Shown: in pieces, positions 41,661 to 49,722 of the stretch
Layout: each line of letters begins with the position of its first letter
Position numbering within the stretch: the first letter of the stretch is position 1
Source of the DNA: JAVXTH01 sp036641395
Lineage (GTDB): Bacteria > Bacillota_I > Bacilli_A > Erysipelotrichales > Erysipelotrichaceae
NCBI GenBank assembly: GCA_036641395.1
Contig: JAVWEY010000005.1
Coordinates: forward strand, 1-50,805
Length of the DNA: 50,805 bases
Reading direction: 5' to 3'
Notes under the pieces: generated by a model
What the model was told of the DNA's origin: nothing
What the model saw: the letters and a program-made list of their open reading frames with translations, nothing else
Databases searched by the model: none
Program-made: the position numbers and the translations under genes

Positions 41661-42170
41661 ATGTTAGTTAAAGAAGCAATTGAAACACGTCGTAGTATTC
41701 GAGAGTTTACGAATCAAGCAATTGATGATGCTGTATTAAATGAAGTGTTAGATGCTGGACGATTAGCACCTAGTGCTAGTAATCGTCAAAGATGGAAGTT
41801 TATTGTAGTTGAAGATCAAGGATTAAAAGATGCATTAGTACCTGCTTGTGCGAATCAAAGTTTTATTGCGAAAGGTCAAGCAATTATTGTGGTTTGTGGC
41901 GATCAGGGAAAAACAATGCGCTGTGGTCAACAAATTAATACGATTGATTGTAGCATTGCTTTATCTTTTATGATGTTACAGGCATGGGAACTTAAGTTAG
42001 GAATGTGTTGGATTGGTGCATTCTATGAAGATCAAGTTCGCAGTGTTTTAGGAATACCAGAGGATTATGAAATTGTCGCATTAAGCCCAATTGGTTATCC
42101 AGTAAAGGAAATGCCATCTCATAATTCACTAACATTAGATAAAGTTGTTGTGAAAAATCATTGGAAATAA
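41661..42170 (+). CDS. Nitroreductase family protein
   Basis: 169 residues, a short single-domain form. The FMN contact motif RRSIREF is near residues 10-16; LAPSASNRQRWKFIVVED and LSPIGYPVKE are other family marks. It reduces nitro compounds or enone-type substrates with NAD(P)H and FMN. AAAAGGAG precedes ATG 41661; a TATAAT at 41633-41638 is the likely -10, with no strong -35. Monocistronic. Confidence 0.88.
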   Translation: MLVKEAIETRRSIREFTNQAIDDAVLNEVLDAGRLAPSASNRQRWKFIVVEDQGLKDALVPACANQSFIAKGQAIIVVCGDQGKTMRCGQQINTIDCSIALSFMMLQAWELKLGMCWIGAFYEDQVRSVLGIPEDYEIVALSPIGYPVKEMPSHNSLTLDKVVVKNHWK

Positions 42171-42211
42171 AAACACAAAATGAGAATAAATGAAAATAAA
42201 CAAAATTAATC

Positions 42212-42225
42212 TGAAAACGCTTGCA
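42212..42225 (+). promoter_or_regulatory. cre-like site over the leader promoter
   Basis: TGAAAACGCTTGCA matches the CcpA cre pattern (TGWAANCGNTNWCA) at all but one position. It overlaps the -35 of the leader promoter, a position for catabolite repression. It resembles the gal operators, so a GalR-type protein is also possible. Confidence 0.55.
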
Positions 42226-42248
42226 TAAATCATAAAATGAGGTAAAAT
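42221..42248 (+). promoter_or_regulatory. Promoter of the leader-ankyrin-EF-G2 operon
   Basis: -35 TTGCAT (42221-42226), a 16-bp spacer and -10 TAAAAT (42243-42248). The leader ORF starts 38 bases after the -10. Confidence 0.55.
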
Positions 42249-42285
42249 AATAGTATACTAAAGATGCGAGAGGAGTGTGAGGGCA

Positions 42286-42375
42286 ATGACTTTCAACCAA
42301 GAAATTCACAAGGCAAACAATGTTGCTCACAAGCGCACTTCTGCGTATATTAATGAGGTTTTGAACTGGATGTAA
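42286..42375 (+). CDS. 29-residue leader peptide candidate
   Basis: ATG 42286 with AGGAG 10 bases before it and stop TAA at 42373-42375. The peptide starts MTFNQEIHKANN and ends NEVLNWM; it is charged with no membrane helix. The stop codon lies within the 5' arm of the terminator that follows, so ribosomes finishing this ORF would cover that arm and favour read-through. This is the design of a translation-controlled attenuator. It could also be a small protein in its own right. Confidence 0.5.
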   Translation: MTFNQEIHKANNVAHKRTSAYINEVLNWM

Positions 42376-42402
42376 TGCGGTCGCATGACGTCCATTTTTT
42401 TT
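42367..42402 (+). terminator. Intrinsic terminator/attenuator before the ankyrin gene
   Basis: TGGATGTAATGCG (42367-42379) pairs with CGCATGACGTCCA (42382-42394), with one mismatch and one G-T pair, then eight T residues. It separates the leader ORF from the ankyrin and EF-G2 genes. The tight 2-base loop probably opens. Confidence 0.75.
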
Positions 42403-42433
42403 ACCTCGTTGATCTATAGAAGGAGGAATAAAT

Positions 42434-43102
42434 ATGGATCAGTTAAACAGTGTATTTTGGGAAGCAGCAGCAAATGATGATTTCGCAGCAATTTGTGCCG
42501 AAATAAAAAAAGGTACTAATATTAATTATCAAAATGGTGATGGACGTACGGCTTTAATGCGTAGTGCAAAACGAGGATACAAGGATATTGTAAGAGTTTT
42601 ACTTGATAATGATGCAGATGTTAATTTAGAAGATAATAATGGAAAGACAGCAATTATGGGTGCTGCTAAAAAAGGACATCGTACAATTGTGAAGAAATTA
42701 ATTGAAGCGGGAGCTGATGTGAACAAGCAAGATGATCGTGGACGCAATGCCTTAATGCGTGCTAGTTTTCTTGGACAAGATCGGGTTGTTGAAGTATTAA
42801 TTGCAGCGAATGGTGATGTAAATGCCCAAGATGAAGTTGGACGTAGTGCTTTAATGGAAGCATGTGTTGCTTTCAAATTTGATACAATTAAATTATTAAT
42901 TGAAAATGGTGCAGATGTAAATATGTGTGATAATAATGGATGTACCGCATTAATGCGTTCTGCTTATGCAGGATATAAGGATTTAGTTGATTATTTATTA
43001 AGCCATGGTGCAGATAAAGAATTATTAGATAAAGAAGGTCGCAAAGCAGTACATTATGTACGTGAACATTGTTTGGCTGAATTAAAGCCAATCCTGAAAT
43101 AG
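42434..43102 (+). CDS. Ankyrin repeat protein
   Basis: 222 residues made almost wholly of six ankyrin repeats of 33 residues (DGRTALMRSAKRGYKDIVRVLL is the first clear one; GADVNKQDDRGRNALMRASFLGQDRVVEVLI, GADVNMCDNNGCTALMRSAYAG follow). It has no signal peptide and no catalytic domain, so it is a cytoplasmic binding protein. AGAAGGAGG precedes the ATG. It lies 12 bases before the EF-G2 gene in one operon, so it may bind this GTPase or a ribosomal factor; that is inference. Confidence 0.87.
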   Translation: MDQLNSVFWEAAANDDFAAICAEIKKGTNINYQNGDGRTALMRSAKRGYKDIVRVLLDNDADVNLEDNNGKTAIMGAAKKGHRTIVKKLIEAGADVNKQDDRGRNALMRASFLGQDRVVEVLIAANGDVNAQDEVGRSALMEACVAFKFDTIKLLIENGADVNMCDNNGCTALMRSAYAGYKDLVDYLLSHGADKELLDKEGRKAVHYVREHCLAELKPILK

Positions 43103-43114
43103 GAGGCTTATTAT

Positions 43115-45205
43115 ATGAGAGATTATTTGGCCCATGAAGTCCGAAATGTATGTGTGTTTGGACATAGTGGTGTAGGTAAAACAGCCGTATTAGAAGCGAT
43201 GTTATATTTCACAAAAGCAAGTGATCGTTTTGGGAAAACAAAAGAAGGAAGTTCTTTGATTGATTATGATAGTGAAGAGATTAAACGTGGAATTTCAGTC
43301 TTTACTTCACTAGTTCCAATTGAATGGAAAGAAGATAAAATTAACTTTATTGATACGCCAGGTTATTTAGATTTCGTTGGTGAAATGGAAGCAGGAGCAG
43401 CTGTCGGTGATAGTGCATTAATTGTTGTAGGAGCAAAAGATAGTGTTCAAAGTGGAACGATTAAAGCATGGGAAAAAGCTCAAGAACGTAAGTTGCCAAC
43501 TATTTTCTTTATTAATAAATTAGATGAAGAACATACTTCCTTTGAGAAAGCTTATAATAATTTAAGAGATCATTTTGGTAAGAGTGTGATTCCTTTTGAA
43601 GTTCCAATTATTGAAAAAGATGAAATTATTGGTTCAGTAAATATTTTAAGAGATAAAGCATGGTACTATAAAGGACCTTTAGCGGATCCTAATAAAGCTT
43701 ACAATGTACCAGATAATATGATTGAAATGGTTAAGACATATAAAGATCAAATTGCTGAAGCAATTGCCATGGGTGATGATGAACTGATGGAGAAATTCTT
43801 CAGTGGTGAAGAATTTAGTGAAGCGGAATTAACTCGAGGCGTAAGAATTGGTGTACGCAGTGGAGAAATACGTCCGGTCTTTAGTGGTAGTGCAATTAAC
43901 AGTATTGGAATTGAACGTTTATTAGATCTTATTATTAAATATTTCCCTACTTATGGAGAAGTAGGAAGTATTACAGTAAAAGACTTAGATAAGAAAAGTG
44001 ATATTGAACTTGAAACAAATGAAAAAGAAGTATTTACAGCTCATGTATTTAAGACAATCGTTGATCCATTTGTTGGCCGTATTTCTTATTTAAAGGTTAA
44101 TAGTGGTGTTTTAAGTAGTGATATGCAAGTATACAATCCTCAAAAAGACAAATTAGAGAAAATATCAAGTATCTTTATTATTAAAGGGAAGCATCAAACG
44201 GCAGTTGGTAAGTTATTCACAGGTGATATTGGGGCAGTCGTTAAACTTCAATATACACAAACTAATGATACGTTGTGTGACAAAGAGCGTAAGTTAGAAC
44301 TTACTCCAATTGAATTTTCTAAACCAATGCTTGCGATGGCAGTATTTCCAAAATCAAAGAACGATGATGATAAATTAAGCAGCGGTTTATCAAGAATGGT
44401 TGAAGAAGATCCAACTTTATTAATTGAAAACAATCAGGAAACACATCAAACAGTATTATATGGAATCGGAGATCAGCATATTGATGTGGCTTTAAGTAAA
44501 TTAAAATCTAAATATAAAGTAGAAGTAGATTTAGTTGAACCTAAAGTTCAATATCGTGAAACAATTAAAAAGAAAGTAATTGGTGAAGGACGTCATAAGA
44601 AACAAACTGGTGGTCATGGACAATTTGGTCACGTATTTGTGGAATTTGCACCGAATCCTGATGAAGAAGAAATGGTTTTTGAAGAAAAAGTATTTGGCGG
44701 TGCAGTTCCACGTCAATACTTCCCAGCAGTTGAAGTTGGGTTAAGAGAATGTATGAATAAAGGTATCTTAGCCGGCTACAAAGTCGTTAATATTAAAGCT
44801 ACACTTTTAGATGGTAAATATCATGATGTAGATTCATCTGAAATGGCTTTTAAACAAGCGGCTCGCCTTTCTTATAAAGCAGGAATGGAACAAGCTAATC
44901 CAATTTTACTTGAACCAATTGTTAATGTGTTTGTGAAAGTACCGGATGAATTTACTGGTACGATTATGGGAGATTTTAATAAACGCCGTGGGATGATTGT
45001 TGGTATGGATATGAAAGATGGTTATCAAGTTATTAATGCCAATGTACCAATGGCAGAGATGATGAAATATCCGATTGAATTACGAGCTATGTCACAGGGA
45101 CGTGGAACTTATACACAGGAATTTGATCGTTATGAACCAGTTCCGCCGATGATTAGCACAAAAATTATCGCAGCAGCTACAAAAGATAAAGAAGAGGAAG
45201 AATAA
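43115..45205 (+). CDS. EF-G2-like translational GTPase
   Basis: 696 residues with the five EF-G domains. The G1 loop reads GHSGVGKT instead of the canonical GHVDAGKT; G3 is DTPGYLDFVGEM; G4 is NKLD. This matches the EF-G2 (EF-G-like) group, not the housekeeping fusA. Domain IV begins around the HKKQTGGHGQFGHVFVEF segment and domain V is GTIMGDFNKRRGMIVGM. EF-G2 proteins act on the ribosome in ways not fully defined; some paralogues replace EF-G in recycling or under stress. It sits behind the ankyrin gene and the leader/terminator. Confidence 0.88.
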   Translation: MRDYLAHEVRNVCVFGHSGVGKTAVLEAMLYFTKASDRFGKTKEGSSLIDYDSEEIKRGISVFTSLVPIEWKEDKINFIDTPGYLDFVGEMEAGAAVGDSALIVVGAKDSVQSGTIKAWEKAQERKLPTIFFINKLDEEHTSFEKAYNNLRDHFGKSVIPFEVPIIEKDEIIGSVNILRDKAWYYKGPLADPNKAYNVPDNMIEMVKTYKDQIAEAIAMGDDELMEKFFSGEEFSEAELTRGVRIGVRSGEIRPVFSGSAINSIGIERLLDLIIKYFPTYGEVGSITVKDLDKKSDIELETNEKEVFTAHVFKTIVDPFVGRISYLKVNSGVLSSDMQVYNPQKDKLEKISSIFIIKGKHQTAVGKLFTGDIGAVVKLQYTQTNDTLCDKERKLELTPIEFSKPMLAMAVFPKSKNDDDKLSSGLSRMVEEDPTLLIENNQETHQTVLYGIGDQHIDVALSKLKSKYKVEVDLVEPKVQYRETIKKKVIGEGRHKKQTGGHGQFGHVFVEFAPNPDEEEMVFEEKVFGGAVPRQYFPAVEVGLRECMNKGILAGYKVVNIKATLLDGKYHDVDSSEMAFKQAARLSYKAGMEQANPILLEPIVNVFVKVPDEFTGTIMGDFNKRRGMIVGMDMKDGYQVINANVPMAEMMKYPIELRAMSQGRGTYTQEFDRYEPVPPMISTKIIAAATKDKEEEE

Positions 45206-45217
45206 GTTAATAAAATG

Positions 45218-45259
45218 AAATAGGATATAATTCCTTTTAGGGAATTATATCCTATTTTT
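45218..45259 (+). terminator. Intrinsic terminator after the EF-G2 gene
   Basis: A 17-bp perfect stem (45218-45234 with 45241-45257) and a six-base loop, followed by T residues. It may act in both directions, serving the convergent M32 gene as well. Confidence 0.9.
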
Positions 45260-45284
45260 GAAAAGTATTAAAATTTCTTAATAA

Positions 45285-46781
45285 TTAAATATGATAGATT
45301 TCTTTATATTTATTTATTAAATAATCCGTGTAAATACTTGGGTCAAAATCATGTCCAGTTACTTTTGTTAAGATTTCATTTGCATTTAAATAGGATCCAT
45401 ATTGATGAATGTTTTCTTTTAGCCATTCACTTATTGCGGAAAAATTGTTATTTGCTAATAAGTCATCAACATCGATATCCTGTTTCATCTGTTTGAAGAA
45501 TTGGGCCGCAAACCCACTTCCTAGTGCGTAAGTAGGGAAATAACCAAATTCTCCAACACTCCAGTGAATATCTTGAAGGATACCTTCTGCATCATTTAAT
45601 GGACGAACACCTAAATATTCTTCATATTTATCTGCCCATAATTCATCAAGATGCTCACAATTAATATTATCATTAAAGATAGCTTTCTCAATTTCATAGC
45701 GAATTAAGATATGTAGGGGATAAGTTAGTTCATCTGCTTCGGTACGAATCAGAGAAGGCTTAGATGCATTTATCATTTTAATAAAATCATCGAATGAAAT
45801 ATTTGATAATTGTTCAGGGAAAAGGTTTTGTAATGGCTTATAATTATTGATCCAATAAGCTTTTGTTCTTCCAATACAATTCTCTAACATTCGACTTTGA
45901 CTCTCTTGCATCCCCATGGACATATTATCCATTAAAATACTTCCTGCATATTTGCGGTCAACTTGTAAACTATATAAAGCATGACCATATTCATGAATTG
46001 TTGAAAAGATGGAACTTGTTAAAGCATGCTCATGATAGGCAGTCGTAATACGTAAATCATTATCACATAACTTTGTCGTAAAAGGGTGCATCGATACTCC
46101 CATATAACAATAATTTGAATCATAGTTCATATAGGATTGTAGTACTTTCATAAATTCGGTTTGCTTATTGATTGGGAAAAGTACTTCTAAAGGAGTTGTA
46201 TCAATTGCTTTTCCCTTTGTTTGTATTTCTTTAATGAAAGGGATTAATTTTGTTTTAATTTCTTGAAAGAATACTTCGTATTTTTCAATACTCATACCTT
46301 CTTCAAAATCATCTAATAATTTTTCATAATCGCTTAAAGATTCTTTTCGATATGTTAACAAGTTCTTTTTCTTTTCTATTAATTTAATTAAATAAGGCTC
46401 ATATAACTTATAGTCATTTGCCTTCTTTGCCTTTTCCCACATACTTTGGGTTTTACTAGAAGTACGCTCGTAATCTACATAAACTTCTTTTGGAAGAATT
46501 CGAATATCTCGGATACTACGTAAACGTTGTTGAATGCTTTTTAAAAGAATCGGTTCAATATCTTCTTTTGTTAAATCATCCATAACTTTCATTGCATGCT
46601 CATTTGTCATATGTGAAAATAATTCTCCATGTAACATAGCACTTGCTTGATTACGTGCATCCTCTCCTGCTTTTGGGGCAATTGTTGCTTGATCAAAAGC
46701 AATTGTTTCTAAAGCAGTTTGATAAGCACTTAGCTTTTCTTCATATTCTTTATAGAATTGAATCATTTCATCTTTGTTCAT
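45285..46781 (-). CDS. M32 family carboxypeptidase
   Basis: 498 residues. The zinc-site HEYGH lies in TIHEYGHALYSLQ, with the third ligand Glu in the MGMQESQSRMLEN segment; RIRPLNDAEG-like and GEFGYFPTYALGSGFAAQFF are further M32 marks. It removes C-terminal residues from peptides in the cytoplasm. It converges with the EF-G2 gene and has its own promoter. The family call is firm. Confidence 0.94.
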   Translation of the reverse strand: MNKDEMIQFYKEYEEKLSAYQTALETIAFDQATIAPKAGEDARNQASAMLHGELFSHMTNEHAMKVMDDLTKEDIEPILLKSIQQRLRSIRDIRILPKEVYVDYERTSSKTQSMWEKAKKANDYKLYEPYLIKLIEKKKNLLTYRKESLSDYEKLLDDFEEGMSIEKYEVFFQEIKTKLIPFIKEIQTKGKAIDTTPLEVLFPINKQTEFMKVLQSYMNYDSNYCYMGVSMHPFTTKLCDNDLRITTAYHEHALTSSIFSTIHEYGHALYSLQVDRKYAGSILMDNMSMGMQESQSRMLENCIGRTKAYWINNYKPLQNLFPEQLSNISFDDFIKMINASKPSLIRTEADELTYPLHILIRYEIEKAIFNDNINCEHLDELWADKYEEYLGVRPLNDAEGILQDIHWSVGEFGYFPTYALGSGFAAQFFKQMKQDIDVDDLLANNNFSAISEWLKENIHQYGSYLNANEILTKVTGHDFDPSIYTDYLINKYKEIYHI

Positions 46782-46800
46782 AAATTCACCTCTTGTGTTT

Positions 46801-46829
46801 ATTCTATAATACTTTTAAAAAATAAACAA
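46801..46829 (-). promoter_or_regulatory. Promoter of the M32 gene
   Basis: Minus strand: -35 TTGTTT (46829-46824), 17-bp spacer, -10 TAGAAT (46806-46801). Confidence 0.6.
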
Positions 46830-46911
46830 ATTATAAAGTTTATGTAGTATAATAATGATTAGGAATGAAGAAGTTAAATTCTATATCCAAGGAAGGTAAT
46901 CAGGTGATATC

Positions 46912-47382
46912 ATGTATCAAAAATGTGTTGATTTGATAATTGAACGAGGTGTTGAGATACAAGATATTGCAGATTGTGTTATGTTCCTACAAAAAAAGTA
47001 TTTACCGGAATTAAACAATGAACATTGTTTAGCTGCAATTGATACGGTATTACATAAACGGGAAGTGCAACATGCGATTATTACTGGTATTTATTTAGAT
47101 CGTGCAGCCGAGAATAATACAATGGATGATTTAGAACTTAAAGGTATTTTAATGAATGATACACCACTTTATGGAATTGACGAAGTGCTAGCTTATGGTA
47201 TCTGTAATTTATATGGTTCGATTGCATTAACAAATTATGGTTATATCGATAAGATAAAACCAGGTATTATTGAAAAACTAAATCTTAAGGGAGAACAATG
47301 TAATACATTCCTTGATGATATTGTCGGTGCAATTGCAGCAGCAGCGGCATCAAAGATCGCACATAATATTGAAGAAAAATAG
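46912..47382 (+). CDS. pgpA: Phosphatidylglycerophosphatase A family protein
   Basis: 156 residues, the Bacillota (YutG) form without the membrane helices of E. coli PgpA. Family marks are VEIQDIADCVMFLQKKYLP, the DTVLHKREVQHAI segment, YGIDEVLAYGICNLYGSIALTNYGYID and FLDDIVGAIAAAAASKIAH. It would dephosphorylate phosphatidylglycerophosphate. The ATG at 46912 follows AGGTGATATC. It precedes the lipoprotein gene by 13 bases in one operon. Confidence 0.88.
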   Translation: MYQKCVDLIIERGVEIQDIADCVMFLQKKYLPELNNEHCLAAIDTVLHKREVQHAIITGIYLDRAAENNTMDDLELKGILMNDTPLYGIDEVLAYGICNLYGSIALTNYGYIDKIKPGIIEKLNLKGEQCNTFLDDIVGAIAAAAASKIAHNIEEK

Positions 47383-47395
47383 GAGGAATTCGAAA

Positions 47396-47827
47396 ATGAA
47401 GAAACTGATACTATGTATTTGTACCTTAAGTTTATTCATTCTAGGTGGATGTTCAAAAAAAGACCCCTATGTTGAAAATGATAAGATTATTAAAACAAAT
47501 GCGGAAGATATTAATCGAAAAATTGTACGAGCAAAAGATTCTTTTTTGATATTTCTAACAAGTGAAGATTGTTATTCTTGCGCAGAATATGAAAAAGTAT
47601 TAAATAAAATTGAGAAACAAACACCATTTACGATTTATTACCTTCCAATTAATGATCAAGAAGAAGATAAACTTCGTGAATTGAATATGACATTACCACG
47701 CTATGAAACAATGCCGATGACTTTCTTTGTCGATAAAGGTGAAATCAGTGAAGAAAACACAAAAGTTGGATTTATTGAAAAGGATGATTATATAAAATGG
47801 TTGAAAACAATCAAAGTAATCAAGTAG
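47396..47827 (+). CDS. Thioredoxin-like lipoprotein
   Basis: 143 residues. ATG 47396 follows AGGAGGAATTC; an upstream in-frame start lies inside pgpA and is rejected. The lipoprotein signal ends LFILGGC. The mature part has a thioredoxin-like pattern with CYSC (SEDCYSCAEYEKVL) at the active site and a cis-Pro-like PMTFFVDKGE. It probably works in disulphide exchange or as a binding protein at the membrane. Its last 31 bases overlap the start of the next gene in another frame. Confidence 0.78.
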   Translation: MKKLILCICTLSLFILGGCSKKDPYVENDKIIKTNAEDINRKIVRAKDSFLIFLTSEDCYSCAEYEKVLNKIEKQTPFTIYYLPINDQEEDKLRELNMTLPRYETMPMTFFVDKGEISEENTKVGFIEKDDYIKWLKTIKVIK

Positions 47828-48606
47828 AAATGATTGAAGATGTAGTCACAAGGAAAGATATAAAACGGCAATTAGAGGCGATGGGAATTCAAAAGGGAAT
47901 GTTATTATTAGTCCAAGGTAATGCGTTGGATTTAGGTTATATTAGTGGTGGTAGTCAAGCGATGATTGATGCGATTATGGATTGTGTTGGATATGAAGGG
48001 ACGATTGTAATGCCTTCTTTTACACTGGATTTAGTTGATCCAGCATGCATGAGTAAAAATCATATTGATAAAGAAAGCTGGGAAGATGTACGAGAATCAA
48101 GTTATCCGTTTAATAAGAAACTAAGTAAACCAACGGATTGTGATGAATTGGTGTTACAGTTTATGAGAAATGATGGTATTGTAAGATCTTATCATCCTAA
48201 TTATTCTTTTCTTGCTTGGGGAAAATATGCGAAAGTGATTTGTGATAAACATCCACTTCATTTTGGATTATCAAAAGATTCTCCTTTAGGGAAATTATAT
48301 GATTTAAATGCTTATGTATTATTATTAGGAAGTGAATATAAGGATTGTGCCATTTTTAACTTAGCGCATTATAATAGTGAAAAACTACCAATTAGAATCG
48401 TTAGTGCACCAATTGAAAAAAGTAAAAAAACAGCATGGAAAGATATGCTGGATTTAGAGTTAAATAATGAAGGATTTAATGTTGTTGGGGAAGTGATGGA
48501 AGAGCGTAAAATTGTACGTACGACCTATTTAGGGCTTGGCAAGTGTCGTTTGTTTTCGGCACGAGAAGCGGTAAAGATAGCAACAGCTTATTTGAATATT
48601 AACTAA
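47797..48606 (+). CDS. AAC(3)/YokD-family acetyltransferase
   Basis: 269 residues with the Antibiotic_NAT fold: MGIQKGMLLLVQGNALDLGYISGGSQAMIDAI, GTIVMPSFTLD, RSYHPNYSFLAWGKYA, and GLSKDSPLGKLYDLNAYVLLLG are the family's conserved parts. It uses acetyl-CoA to acetylate an amine. Chromosomal members often have no known resistance role. Start 47797 (AAAGGATG before it) overlaps the lipoprotein gene by 31 bases; an alternative ATG at 47830 lacks a ribosome site. Confidence 0.87.
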   Translation: MVENNQSNQVEMIEDVVTRKDIKRQLEAMGIQKGMLLLVQGNALDLGYISGGSQAMIDAIMDCVGYEGTIVMPSFTLDLVDPACMSKNHIDKESWEDVRESSYPFNKKLSKPTDCDELVLQFMRNDGIVRSYHPNYSFLAWGKYAKVICDKHPLHFGLSKDSPLGKLYDLNAYVLLLGSEYKDCAIFNLAHYNSEKLPIRIVSAPIEKSKKTAWKDMLDLELNNEGFNVVGEVMEERKIVRTTYLGLGKCRLFSAREAVKIATAYLNIN

Positions 48607-49070
48607 ACTTCAGAAATGAAGTTTTTTTCTAAGTGTTTTTCTAAGATTGTGATAAAAGAAAATAATACTTTTTCGTCATCAATTGTGAAGCGATTAGGGA
48701 TTGGAGCGTCGATATCTAAGACACCGAATAATTCGCCTTTGATTAGAATTGGAAAAACAATTTCACTACGTGATGCTTCATCACAGGCGATATGTCCAGG
48801 GAATTGGTGTACATCTTTAATGTTCTGCATTGTTTTTGTGGTAGCTGACAAGCCACAGACACCTTTTGTTAAAGGGATGCGAAGACAGGCTGGATTACCT
48901 TGGAAAGGACCGAGAATTAATTGTTCTTCCTTATATAGATAAAAACCTACCCAATTAATTCTTTCAAAGTATTGATTTAATAAAGCAGATAAATTGGCTA
49001 AATTGGCGATGATATCTGTTTCATCTTGAATTAATGCTGCTTCTGCATTTAATAATGTTTGTTGGTTCAT
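48603..49070 (-). CDS. msrC: Free methionine-R-sulfoxide reductase (GAF domain)
   Basis: 155 residues, a single GAF domain. The three Cys of fRMsr are in place: CLRIPL, GVCG, and IACDEASRSEIVFPI; INWVGFYLY is the usual N-terminal strand and FGVLDIDAP the last strands. It reduces free methionine-R-sulfoxide with thioredoxin. The gene converges with the acetyltransferase gene, overlapping it by four bases, and the plus-strand terminator lies inside its last codons. Confidence 0.92.
   Translation of the reverse strand: MNQQTLLNAEAALIQDETDIIANLANLSALLNQYFERINWVGFYLYKEEQLILGPFQGNPACLRIPLTKGVCGLSATTKTMQNIKDVHQFPGHIACDEASRSEIVFPILIKGELFGVLDIDAPIPNRFTIDDEKVLFSFITILEKHLEKNFISEV
48605..48630 (+). terminator. 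Terminator of the acetyltransferase operon inside msrC
   Basis: AAACTTC/GAAGTTT stem with a six-base loop and seven T residues. It lies within the last codons of the msrC gene on the other strand. Confidence 0.75.
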
Positions 49071-49127
49071 AAGGATCCCTACTTTCTTATCCTTATTCTA
49101 TCAGAGATAAAGAAAAAGCGAAATATC

Positions 49128-49406
49128 CTATTTGGATAATTCACTCTCACATTTACATAATTTATTATAAGCTTGATTTATCTTGGTTGCGGTGTCGGAT
49201 TTCATTTTATACCAACCTTTGTCACTCATTAGGTTAAAAACAGTACGCTGCATACATGAGATTTCGTTATATAGCTTTGTTACTTCTTCATATAAGTCAG
49301 AGTTACTAGCTTCTTGAGTCAATAAGTTATATTCACTTTTTAAATGTTTTAATGAAGTTAATAACTCACTCATAATATCTTTTTCACTATAACTTTTATT
49401 TGGCAT
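49128..49406 (-). CDS. CotF-like spore coat protein
   Basis: 92 residues. Helical throughout (KDIMSELLTSLKHLKSEYNLLTQEA...), with the C-terminal DKGWYKMKSDTATKINQAYNKL that recalls the D-x-GWY ending of CotF-family coat proteins. AGGAGGAGAAG lies before ATG 49406. It overlaps the upstream gene by 11 bases. Presence of this pair suggests a spore-former. Confidence 0.7.
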   Translation of the reverse strand: MPNKSYSEKDIMSELLTSLKHLKSEYNLLTQEASNSDLYEEVTKLYNEISCMQRTVFNLMSDKGWYKMKSDTATKINQAYNKLCKCESELSK

Positions 49407-49611
49407 AAGCTTCTCCTCCTTTTAAAAGTTCTAACATGGTTTGACATTGATTGTTTGTTTTAGTAATACAATCGTTTACTTCTTTGATTAAGTCTTGATC
49501 ACTAAGCATCGTTACTTCATGAGTTAAACGTTTATTAAGTGTGCATGTTTGTGCTAATAAATCCTCTAAGTACATTAAATCTTTGCTTGATAACATAATC
49601 TTTTGTTTCAT
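49396..49611 (-). CDS. CotF-like coat protein partner, small helical
   Basis: 71 residues. ATG 49611 with AGGAGTGATC before it is chosen over an in-frame upstream start at 49677, which has no ribosome site. The whole protein is helical (SSKDLMYLEDLLAQTCTLNKRLTHEVTML) and looks like the N-terminal half of a CotF-like four-helix protein; the next gene provides the second part with the GWY ending. The two overlap by 11 bases. A SigE-like promoter lies upstream. The coat role is likely but rests on patterns. Confidence 0.6.
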   Translation of the reverse strand: MKQKIMLSSKDLMYLEDLLAQTCTLNKRLTHEVTMLSDQDLIKEVNDCITKTNNQCQTMLELLKGGEAYAK

Positions 49612-49630
49612 AAGATCACTCCTTTCCTTA

Positions 49631-49658
49631 TTAGTATGGTAGTCTTTTCTAGAAATAT
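49631..49658 (-). promoter_or_regulatory. SigE-like sporulation promoter candidate
   Basis: On the minus strand, ATA (49658-49656), a 17-bp spacer and CATACTAA (49638-49631) resemble the SigE pattern ATA-N16-18-CATACANT, with mismatches at the end. It is 20 bases upstream of the coat gene start codon. Confidence 0.35.
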
Positions 49659-49690
49659 TCATTGAAATTATACTCATTCATCGTAAAATT

Positions 49691-49699
49691 TGTTATAAT
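49691..49699 (+). promoter_or_regulatory. Extended -10 promoter of the DUF402 gene
   Basis: TGTTATAAT (TG-N-TATAAT), 23 bases before the start codon; no good -35. Confidence 0.6.
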
Positions 49700-49722
49700 T
49701 AAAAAACGTGAGGTGATACCAT

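Noticed and set aside
42529..42876. Minus-strand open frame of 115 codons opposite the ankyrin gene
   Set aside because: It mirrors the repeats of the real gene, has no ribosome site and an unlikely composition.
47797..48606. Acetyltransferase as an acquired aminoglycoside resistance gene
   Set aside because: Base and codon use match the neighbours, it sits in a housekeeping-type operon, and chromosomal YokD-like members are common.
48616..48942. Plus-strand open frame of 108 codons opposite msrC
   Set aside because: Msr has all its motifs on the minus strand; this frame has no ribosome site and starts inside the terminator.
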